This document shows, one piece after another, positions 55,691 to 64,000 of a stretch of 64,000 nucleotides of DNA. How positions within the stretch are numbered: position 1 is the first letter of the stretch; every line of letters begins with the position of its first letter. The notes under the pieces were generated by a model that saw only the letters and a program-made list of their open reading frames with translations, was not told the origin of the DNA and made no database searches. The position numbers and the translations under genes were made by a program. Where the stretch lies: contig OZ020488.1 of NCBI GenBank assembly GCA_963971405.1, positions 6,575,261-6,639,260 of the forward strand, written 5' to 3'. Source of the stretch: Psococerastis gibbosa (Eukaryota > Arthropoda > Insecta > Psocodea > Psocidae).

Positions 55691-56227
55691 TCACACAAAT
55701 AATTTACAACCCAACACTGGAGTTGGTGTAGTTCGAAAAATTACAATCTCTCAAAGTATAATTTTTTTGCTGTTTTACTGAGAAATTAAATTAAATTTAA
55801 ATAACCTCTTCATCTACCCTGGCTTTTAGGCCATCTTTTTACATGATGGGGGGTTTTGTAAAAGGGTTAACTTGCTTGTGAATTAGAAGTCAACAGTCGC
55901 GGTTTTGATGACAATACTCGGCCTTGGATAAATAGCATTTACGAGTATATTGTTCAAACCAACTATGTGAGGGCGTAATGTTACAGAAAAAGCGATAAAC
56001 CTGGAGGTCTCCTCTTACACAAATCAGACCTTGAAACCTGTCATGTAAATAGATGGCTTACAAGCCAGGGTAAATGATGACTCTAGTTGGATATATTAAC
56101 ATTTCTCAATAATAAAGCAAAAAAAAAAATATATATATATATACTTTGAGCGATTGAAATTTTTCAAGCTGCACCAATTCCAATGCCTTTGGGTTGTAGT
56201 TGACAACATAAAATTAGGTCAATTTAA
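55691..56227. other. Region 3' of Polr1F
   Basis: Should hold the minus-strand 3' UTR. No clear AATAAA (TTTATT on plus) was found; an ATTAAA variant overlaps the stop at 56223-56228. Two inverted words (GAGATTGTAATTTTTCGAA and GCGATTGAAATTTTTC) hint at a diverged foldback. Confidence 0.4.
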
Positions 56228-59200
56228 TTACTTAATTAAATTCTGTAGCTCAGCCGCCAAATTCTTGAAACGTTCAGCGCCATCCCCATCAAATTTGTTA
56301 ATAGACGAAAGCAATTTTTTCAGTTGATCCGCAACTTCATTTGTCTTAGCTGGCTTTTTAGTCTTACTCGGCGATTGGAGCTTGTTTTCACTAGTAACCC
56401 CTTTCGCACTGCTCTTCCTTTTTACAGATTTACTATCTTTTCCCTTAGACAAGTCGGAATTTGAGCTCGACGGGCCCGCTTCACTAATCATTGACTTTGC
56501 TTCCCTCACTTCTTCCTTTGGGTGACCAATGGATTGAACTTTTGAATGTTTCCCAGAAGGTGGATTTCGCTTCTTCGAAGTTATATTACTACTTGAATCC
56601 CCTTGATTTACTAAAATTTTAACACTTTTCGGTGTTTGTCTTTTCTTTGGTACAAATATATCCGAATCCTCCATTGACTCAACTCCATGGCTAACTCTTT
56701 TCCCGGGTTTCTCCGTATCTTTTTTCTTCGGGGATTTGCCACTAGCAGGTTCCAAATTCTTGGATTCTTCCAAATATACCTTATCTGAAGACGAAGACTC
56801 ATAAAACTCGGTCAATTTCGTCTGTTTCTCGTTCTTCTTATTGTTAGATGACGATTCGAAAACAAACGAACGGGATACCACTCCACCCAAAGTTACAATG
56901 CCCGACCTTAATTCGCCATCCCCACCGGCAACAGCTTCAATGGTTTCTAAATAAGACGCTAACATGTCTTCGGTGGCAACTCTTTTAGCCCTCGTTGCTT
57001 TTTGTACCGGCTTTGAATCATAATCTTCACCATTTTCCTCCTTCGGCACTTTATCTTCATGATCTTCATGAGGATGTGATACCGCTGATATTGTGGCAGA
57101 AATAGGCGTAAAACTTAACTTAGACTGTTTCGTCCATTTTTTCTTTGGCGTTTTAGGCGCGGGAACATTATTTATATTCTCTTTAATTATTTTCAGTTCT
57201 GGGGTGGGTTCTTTTGGTGGGTCCTCCGATGTAACCACAGGGTTAGTAACAGGTGTATAAGCCAGTTTTTGCTGCTTAAGACTGGGCTCTTTCTCTGATT
57301 TTTTCGGAATTTTTTGGGCTTTGGATTTGGTGGGGCTACTTTTCACATTTATATTTTTTCCAGTTGTTGTTTTCATGACTAATGCCTCGTCAGGATCATC
57401 CGAAAACCCACTGACTACGGCAGCGATGGTGGCTTCAAGGGAGGAAGTCGCAATTGATTTATGAATAGAAATTTCCGGAGTATCATTGCTGCTACTTTTA
57501 GACTCAAGGCTACTATTTGATGAAACAGCTACTGCTTCAGGCACATCTGGTTTTTCTACGCTCAACGATTTTATACTTTTTTTAGTTGCATTAATTTTAT
57601 TTTTAATGTCTTTATTCACTGTAGGTTTTGAAGCAGTATCGCGTTGTAGTACCTCGGACGAGCCTAACATAAGACTAGATTTTTCCCCTCCTTTTTTAGT
57701 TTTCGTGGGCTTGGAACTTTCGTCTTCCTTTTTTGGCACTTCTAATCCTTCTTCAGGATCTTCCAAAGAACCACGGGCTACGGCATTGATGGTGGCAGCA
57801 AAAGATGATGACATTGGTTTAGGAATAGAAGTCTCATTGATACTGCCTGTAGACTCAAGGTAACTGACAGTTGACACCTTTGAATTTGCTAGATTCAATG
57901 ATATCTTACTTTTCTTCTGTGGCGTTTTAGGTTCAAGACCTAATCCTTTTTCAGGGTCTTTCGAAGAACCCCTAACTACTGCAGCGATAATGGCATCAAG
58001 AGAGGAAGAGGCCATTGGTTTAGAAATAGAAGTCTCATTGATACTGCCTTTAGATTCAAGGCAAGTGGCAGATGACACATTTGAATTTTCTAGATTCAAT
58101 GATATCTTACTTTTCTTCTGCAGCACTTTAGGTTCAAGACCTAATCCCTTTTCAGTGTCTTCCGAGAAACCACTAACTACTGCATCGATAATGGCATCAA
58201 GAGAGGAAGTCGAGTTTTGTTTAGGAATTGAAATGTCAGAATTTCCACTACTTCTAGATTCAGTATGACTGCTTGATGATGAACTAGGCGCATTTGGCAT
58301 TACTAGGTTCAAGGATTTCTTGATTTTCTTTTTAGCCCCCAACTTTTCATTGCTTTTTTCTCTGGTCTCCGTTGGCCCATAGTTACTTCCAGTCAGAGGT
58401 TCTTCCTCAATGGTAGCTAGTTGTCCAAACCTGGATAACGGAGTTTTCCGCTCTGGACTGGTTTTAACTGTATTTGTTTTAAGTTTTTTCTGAGAATTAG
58501 AATTGACGCTCGTTGCCGACGTTTTCCGATGAAACCCATCACTTTCTGTCCAGTTTAGATCATCTTCCCACGCCTCCTTCGCTACAGCCATAATAGTAGC
58601 TTCATAGGAAGAAGTTTTTCTGGACTTTGAAACATCTTCTGCTTCAGTAGATGGCATATTACTTATAATTTTGTCTTTAGGCCTACCAAAGACACCGGCG
58701 TTGACCACATTTTTATTGGAAGAAATTTTTGTGTAAGCATTTCCCATGGGGCTTCTACTGTCATTGTCGCTGCTAGTAGATTCATACGAATCTCTCGAAG
58801 AATCATCAGAAATTGGTTGTAGTAATTCTCCACTTACATTGGATACTGCGAGTTGTTTCTTTGAGCTATCTGTTGCAGTTTTAGATGCCTGTGGTTCCAC
58901 TACCAATGAAACTGGTGCTACTTTAGGATTACTCTGCATTTCAGTCTCTTTTTTGGACGGCCCAAAAGGCGTTAATTTCGCTTTCTTCGACTTGGATTCT
59001 GAAGCTAACGTGGAAGAATCATCATATTTCCTTTTAGGTGTTTCTAACAGATACTTTTTCTTTTTCATTTTCGATTCTTTAACATTAGAACCTTCGTCTC
59101 CTGATAAAATAAAAGACTCACTATTTCTATTTTCAGATTCACCGAGGCCAACAATGGATAACGTTTTATGGCCAGCCTCTTTCTTTTTCTTCTTTTTTTT

Positions 59201-60539
59201 CGCTTTCGACAATGTTAACCAGTCAGTTTCACTTAAAACGTCTTCAGGTGACTTCTCAACAAGTCTACTCGCTGGTGACTCAAAGCTTAAAGCATTGTCT
59301 TTCAAAATGTCAGAATTTAATAATTCTGCTTTAGAGCGATTTTTGTCTTTCTTTTTCTTCGCTTTCGACAATTTTAACCAGTCAGTTTCACTCAAAACGT
59401 CTTCAGGTGACTTCTCAACAAGTCTACTCGCTGGTGACTCAAAACTTATAGCATTGTCTTTCAAAATGTCAGAATTTGATAATTCTGCTTTAGAGCGATT
59501 TTTGTCTTTCTTTTTCTTCACTTTCGACAATTTTAACCCGTGAGTTTCACTCAAAACGTCTTCAGGTGACTTCTCAACAAGTCTACTCGCTGGTGACTCA
59601 AAACTTATAGCATTGTCTTTCAAAATGTCAGAATTTGATAATTCTGCTTTAGAGCGATTTTTGTCTTTCTTTTTCTTCACTTTCGACAATTTTAACCCGT
59701 GAGTTTCACTCAAAACGTCTTCAGGTGACTTCTCAACAAGTCTATTCGCTGGTGACTCAAAGCTTAAAGCATTGTTTTTCAAAATGTCAGAATTTAATAA
59801 CTCTGCATTAGGGCTATTTTTGTCTTTCTTTTTCTTCTTTTTTGGCTTAGGAGTATCATCCCCAGAAGCCAGGAAACTATCAAAACTAACTGCACCTGAC
59901 CCCAAGCCTCCAACCATATCAATCTGTATACCCGAACTAATAGGCAGCGACGAATCTGCGCACTCTAAACCTCGTCTTTTTTCCTTTTTCTTCTTCTTTT
60001 TATGCTCTTTATTTTTTTGGGAAGGAAAGTCATCCGTGCTTACCTCCAAAAACGATTCTTCTGCCTCTGAAGGAAAAACAAGCCTATCTTTCTTTTTCTT
60101 TCGTATGACTGTATCTTCAGATGCCGCGGATTTATCGAAGGCCGAAGACGTACAAAGCTGAGTGGCTGATTTATTTGAAACTGAGTCATTGGTCTTTAAC
60201 CTCTTTTTCGTAACAATTTGATCAGAGGGAACTGGAGTAAGAAAATCAATGTCATTCATGCTTACCTCTAAAAATGATTCCTCTGCTTCTAAATCTTTTT
60301 TCTTTTTCTTCTTCTTCTTCTGTGTCTCTGTATCACATATAGCAGATGTATCACTTGACAAAGGACTAAAAGGTGTATTTGAAGCTGCTAACGGACTCTC
60401 TGTCACAGAGACCTTTTTGGCCCTCTTTCTTGGAGGCGGAGGAATCGGACTGAGAAATTCAAAGTCAGCAGGGCCGCAGTCTACACCCGAGGTCGATGGT
60501 TGTTGTGTACTTGAAAGAAAGTTTTTGTCCCCATGTAGG
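56228..60539 (-). CDS. Polr1F: Polr1F terminal exon: 1,436-residue Lys/Ser-rich tail
   Basis: One uninterrupted exon from the acceptor at 60540-60541 to TAA at 56228-56230. Order from the N-terminal side: a Pro-rich start with PPPPRKRAKK; EAEESFLEVS motifs twice, each near a poly-Lys run; a 53-residue tandem repeat (59213-59850); a Ser/Lys region; about seven spaced copies of an SSLDAIIAAV-like motif; scattered KKxPKK basic clusters; and a short C-terminal helix (LKKLLSSINKFDG, then ERFKNLAAELQNLI). No enzymatic domain is seen. Long pyrimidine-rich reading frames on the opposite strand only mirror the Lys and Ser codons. It could be a separate gene whose start is hidden, but the phase-correct splice to the OB exon argues against that. 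Confidence 0.85.
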
Positions 60540-61566
60540 CTAAGGATAAATAAAATAAATACCATTAATTAAAGCGAATGTAAAAACGGAAACAGGATTC
60601 AAAAAATAATAATTTTGGCGCGCTCGAATGTCCAATCTCCCTAATATAGAACTGAATTGATCTATGGGACGATTGTATAGTCTAGACTGTCTCCTCTAGT
60701 CTAGAACGGGCAGATCAATATATTACAACACATTAATAATGCAACGCATGAATTATCCATAGTCTAATTTAATCAATAAATATTTTTTTATTCAACTCCA
60801 AAACTTTGTTTGGGAAAGCAACCTATTCGGTTTTATTACTTTGATTAACACCCAAAACATCCCTGAAATTAGAAATTATAGATTTTTTAGTAATTTTTCA
60901 GGAAAATTGTATTTTATTTATTTATTTTCTTCCAGAACCAAACAATCAAGGGGCAAGCGACCTGTAGGGGTTTAATAATTAATAACGACTACAATATATG
61001 TGAATTTAAAGACCCGTTTTTTGAGAAATTTTTTTGGAGGGTGAACCCCCAAAATTGAATTAAATTAAAATATTATTTTAAAAAATGGTCCCAAGGCATG
61101 ATTTTTGTGAACCTAATTTGATCAAAATCCACTGAGTGGACGACGAACAGGCAGACAGACATTTCGTAAAAACCTAGGACTTCCAGTCTTTTCACTGCTC
61201 ATTCCAGTTGTAGGGTACGTTCATTACCTATTCTAATAAGGCTGGAAACTTCCATCGACCCCTACAGTGCTCTGCCAGGGGAACTAATTACAGAAAAACT
61301 ATACTTAAACCACTCCTTTACCTCAGGGTAAAAATAGTGAAGTTCTTACCGTTTCTTCTTGTATTTATCTGGTAGTTCTCCTTCTATGACAGGAATATTG
61401 CTGGTAAAGTCTAACTCCTTTACGCGGAAAGTCAATTTGTCTCCGAAGTTGATCGGGAGGTCTGACCAGTATTCAGGGTCCTCCTCTGATGTTCGCACGA
61501 TCGTAGCGTGAAAATACTTATGGACCATGCAGCCGATGCACTCCGGACTGATCTTGATTACTACAC
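56228..61566 (-). CDS. Polr1F: DNA-directed RNA polymerase I subunit RPA43 (POLR1F), 3' two exons with giant repetitive tail; 5' end not in view
   Basis: RPA43 with RPA14 forms the Pol I stalk and helps recruit the initiation factor RRN3/TIF-IA in the nucleolus (family knowledge). The exon at 61350-61566 carries the OB-fold signature. It splices in phase (CG+C makes Arg) over an 810-bp intron to 56228-60539, which is open for 1,436 codons to TAA. The acceptor is TTTATCCTTAG and the donor CG/GTAAGA. Human POLR1F is about 340 residues in all, so the tail is several times longer than the rest. It is rich in Lys and Ser with acidic patches, poly-Lys runs and internal repeats, a composition like nucleolar Treacle/Nopp140 proteins. 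The exon before 61566 should end in one overhanging base and carry the N-terminal domain; no convincing candidate was found up to 64000. Confidence 0.85.
59213..59850 (-). repeat. Polr1F: In-frame 159-bp coding tandem repeat in Polr1F tail
   Basis: Four units of 53 codons with phase marks exactly 159 bp apart (59242, 59401, 59560, 59719). Each unit holds NSDILKDNA, FESPASRLVEKSPEDVLSET and LSKxKKKKDKNRS. The two central units are almost identical at the nucleotide level, so copy number changed recently. The repeat joins an acidic/hydrophobic block to a Lys block. Confidence 0.95.
60590..61175 (+). mobile_element. Polr1F intron filled by a family H end and a CAGA-core element
   Basis: 60595-60650 carries TTGGCGCGCTCGAATGTCC and TATAGAAC. 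It is joined directly to CTGAATTGATCTATGGGACG, the CAGA-core start, which runs to CAGGCAGACAGACATTTCGT. Together they make up most of the 810-bp intron. Confidence 0.88.
61350..61566 (-). CDS. Polr1F: Polr1F OB-fold exon
   Basis: Read on the minus strand after a TTTTCAG acceptor (61567-61568). The frame gives VVIKISPECIGCMVHKYFHA and then DKLTFRVKELDFTSNIPVIE, the RPA43 pattern of V-x-K-[IV]-S-P-x-x-IGC-[LM]-VH followed by GD-x-L-F-x-V. It ends in basic DKYKKKR at a GTAAGA donor. The split first codon shows that an upstream exon exists. Confidence 0.9.
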
Positions 61567-61616
61567 CTGAAAATTTAATTTTAATATGTAAAGTACGGTC
61601 AAGGTTCGAGGCTTTA

Positions 61617-62050
61617 CCTAGAGACCAGTTGCATCATACGGCTCAGAAACCTGGAATCATACAATTATCAACGCCAATAAACTCCGAGTATTGGAAAGGA
61701 AGGTAATAAAGAGACTCTCAGGACCCCTGTATGAGAACAGAGAGTGACGTATAAGAAACAACTCGGAAATAGACGCAATACTCAATGGACAACTGACAAG
61801 ACATATTACGTTTTGTAAAAGCACAGCATCTGCGACTGGCTGCGACACGTCGTAAGAATGTCCGAAGACAACCGCACGCCGACGGAGAGAAGACAGCAGG
61901 GACGTCCACGAATCCGCTGGAAGGACGAACTATAAACCGACCTTCGCGAGTTGGGAGTACGTAGATGGTGGAGAGTAGTACACAACCGAGGTGACTGGAG
62001 GAGTGTTTTCGAGCAGCCCATTAAGGGCTGTACAGCCAGAAGAAGAAGAT
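61617..62050 (+). mobile_element. Non-LTR retrotransposon fragment in the next Polr1F intron
   Basis: Reads ASYGSETWNHTIINANKLRV then LERKVIKRLSG, later RRQQGRPRIRWKDEL, a stop, and DLRELGVRRWWRVVHNRGDW. This is the C-terminal part of an RTE/CR1-type protein with at least two stops and a frameshift. Confidence 0.9.
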
Positions 62051-62991
62051 TGGATTTTGCAAATAGATTCATATAACTGCAAGCAGGGGCGCCTGGTGTC
62101 TCACTCGGGGGAAAATGATGGAAAAAATAGGTCCGAAATAGTGGGGGTTTACACATTTTTACAACAGTAAAGTTTAGATTCTATAGATACTGTTGGAGGC
62201 CCAGGATTCTCTTGTCGACTTCTTAGGCTATCCTGAATCTCCAGCAATTTTATAATCGGCGCTAATGCTAATGTAGATAAAATGACTATACACTTGTACG
62301 TTTGCAGAAGTGATATGTTTAAGAAACTACAGAGTACAGACTAGACTAGACCTTAACTTAATGCCATTCAATACCGCGATTATCCTATTGCTAAGCTTAA
62401 CATTATATACATGATATTTGGGCCGGGCAAGGTTCCCATTGGCCCACGTTTTACACCCCAAATCGTCATGAGTTGTGGCAGTTACAAAATGGACCTCACA
62501 AGAGGTACCAAAATCATCCATACAAAATATTTAGGGGACCCTAAATACCCTTCATAGGAGGTCTGTTTAACGCGTGGCAAATTACCTCTTGCAAGCATGT
62601 AGGTCTACACGTCTTAGTGGACTCTACAGATACCAAGACAAACAAGGGCGAGGACAAGGAACAAGGAAGGGCCGGACGCCCTTCCATGTTCTCCCACTGG
62701 GGGAATTATTATTTTTAAATACAGTGGGGGTTTACGCGTTTTGAGGGCAAAGTCTTTAGAAACTGACTCGGAAAATCTGCCGCCCCTAACAATTGGCCTC
62801 CCAGGGCTATAGCCTATATCTAAATAGTACACACCATCATTGAGGGCACAGTGGAAGGGACCAATACAAGAAGAAGGCCGAAGAAGAAATTCATAGATCA
62901 AATAAAGGAGAACGTAGGAGCTCGAACGTGCCAAGAGCTGAATTTTAAAATTGTAAAACATATCGTGTGAATTTGCTGAGACATTTGTCTA
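62051..62991. other. Polr1F intron or flank
   Basis: Holds two pieces of the GGGGGTTTACACATTTT module and a retrotransposon scrap at 62822-62945 ([20 protein letters not shown]). No exon for the RPA43 N-terminal domain was recognised on the minus strand. Confidence 0.5.
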
Positions 62992-63250
62992 AGGCGGCAA
63001 TTCCACCGGCGCTTTTACTTCATTTGTGATTTGAGATTTTTGTTTGTTTTGTTTTAAGATGTAGATACTTAACTTATCTATTATAAATTAAGTTATAATA
63101 TGGTAGAGACTTATTAATGACGTCTGCTACCATATTATAACTTAATTTATTATAGATAAGTTAAGTATCTACATAATAGTCTCCTTAAAACAAAACAAAC
63201 AAAAAATCTCAAGTCACAAATGAAGTAAATTCGCCGGTGGAATTTCCCCT
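62992..63250. mobile_element. Long-TIR MITE, subfamily E2, second copy
   Basis: AGGCGGCAATTCCACCGGCG and the inverse TTCGCCGGTGGAATTTCCCC; inner CTTCATTTGTGA and TAGATACTTAACTTATCTAT arms. The stem is longer than 100 bp. Confidence 0.92.
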
Positions 63251-63819
63251 ATATAGGCATTAGATTCGAAACTGGTCACGAACTGGACAAAGGTCTGCAG
63301 CGCCGCGATTGGATAAAGTAAACACTTAACACAAAACTTCCATAATGTACAAATTTAATGCTATTTATAAATACGAAAATAATACATTTTCGAATATGGA
63401 TTGATAAATTGCCTATATTTATTTGCAATATAAAATTCTCGTTTTCAAGGGGTACACCAGAAAAAAATTATTTACATGTAATTACACTATTGCACTTTAA
63501 CATCTGGTTTTGATAGTTCTATTAGTTAGGGTTCCAATCAACGCATTTGTTATGGTATAGGACTCTGCATTCATGGAACACTTACTTTTACGTCGCCTTT
63601 GTCCTCATGGAGGGTCGGCGGCACGGAAGCAACGTTTCCAGACGACTCTGTTGAGAGCGTCTTCTCTGTTTAGTGTTTATTGCGAAAGTCCTCAGGTCGT
63701 GTTCAATTTTTCTGGGGAGTGTCATCATCGGTCCTCCTCGAGGGCGATGTCCTGGGAGTGCCATGTCTTAGACGCTTTAATAAGGACGATTCATCTCTCC
63801 TCTTTTTTTTAAAATTACT
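63251..63819. other. Flanking DNA, no recognised exon
   Basis: A minus-strand open stretch near 63590-63680 ends at a GTAAGTG-like donor but has a stop just upstream, no good acceptor and no RPA43 likeness, so it is not called. Confidence 0.4.
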
Positions 63820-64000
63820 CCATAGCATTTGGCTTTTGCAGTCCAATAAAATACATAATCTGGTGAACCTCTGCTATGGACGAGAGCTGCTGGGCTATGT
63901 GTTTTCTGTCCATTTCTTCCCGGGTGTAGCCTAGAGGGCAGAAAGGTTCCGCAGCTACCCCTATACGGTGAAGGTGTTTTTGAAGGTAGTCATGACCCGT
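63820..64000 (-). mobile_element. Non-LTR retrotransposon 3' coding end
   Basis: Minus strand reads TGHDYLQKHLHRIGVAAEPF then CPLGYTREEMDRKHI. This resembles the C-terminal region after the RNase H-like part of LINE proteins, with one Cys of the usual pair replaced by Gly. It runs off the right edge. Confidence 0.75.

Noticed and set aside
58746-60572. Long plus-strand open frames (up to 265 codons, Phe/Ser/Leu-rich) opposite Polr1F
   Set aside because: They mirror the Lys- and Ser-rich codons of the minus-strand exon (TTTTTC runs from GAAAAA) and share its 159-bp period; no splice or start support.
62590-62620. Candidate donor (AAGAG/GTAATT) for the missing upstream Polr1F exon
   Set aside because: A stop lies five codons before the donor in the needed frame and the text does not resemble RPA43.

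Overview
This is a eukaryotic nuclear window dense in mobile elements. It most likely comes from an arthropod, probably an insect. The evidence is GT-AG introns of 0.4 to 10 kb, AT-rich intergenic DNA, non-LTR retrotransposon fragments, tRNA-derived SINEs and many foldback MITEs. The species cannot be read from the sequence; a hemipteran-like genome is only a guess. I see no operons, CRISPR array, viral genome or toxin gene. Exons were joined by eye from splice consensus, codon phase and remembered family motifs, with no alignment run.

Two protein genes are supported, and they point towards each other. (1) cycle/BMAL1 (+ strand, 10,612-41,480) is the bHLH-PAS partner of CLOCK in the circadian clock. 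Eleven coding exons join without a frame break into 2,076 nt (691 aa): a novel N-terminus, the bHLH domain, PAS-A, PAS-B, a variable linker and a complete BMAL1-type C-terminal transactivation domain. Drosophila CYC lacks that last domain, so this is the ancestral, vertebrate-like form. A broken copy of the transactivation-domain coding sequence lies directly downstream of the stop. (2) The 3' part of POLR1F/RPA43, an RNA polymerase I stalk subunit, lies on the - strand (56,228-61,566). One exon carries the conserved OB-fold segment. It splices in phase to a single exon coding a 1,436-residue Lys/Ser-rich tail with internal repeats, far longer than the tail of the human protein. The 5' exons lie beyond the right edge or were not found.

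Layout: 1-650, satellite; 0.65-10.6 kb, repeats upstream of cycle, ending in a pyrimidine-rich tandem block; 10.6-41.5 kb, cycle, whose introns are packed with MITEs, SINEs and LINE scraps; 41.5-56.2 kb, intergenic, with nested MITEs and a 12-copy satellite at 45.8-47.4 kb; 56.2-61.6 kb, POLR1F; 61.6-64 kb, LINE fragments and a foldback element.

Many repeats recur within the window, so families, termini, target-site duplications and insertion order can be read directly. Examples are two hAT-like elements with 8-bp duplications, TA-flanked foldbacks, a TTAA-flanked foldback, three tRNA-like SINE families, and a terminal-inverted-repeat family with a CAGA-repeat core. The two genes have no evident functional link: one is a circadian transcription factor, the other part of the ribosomal RNA transcription machinery.
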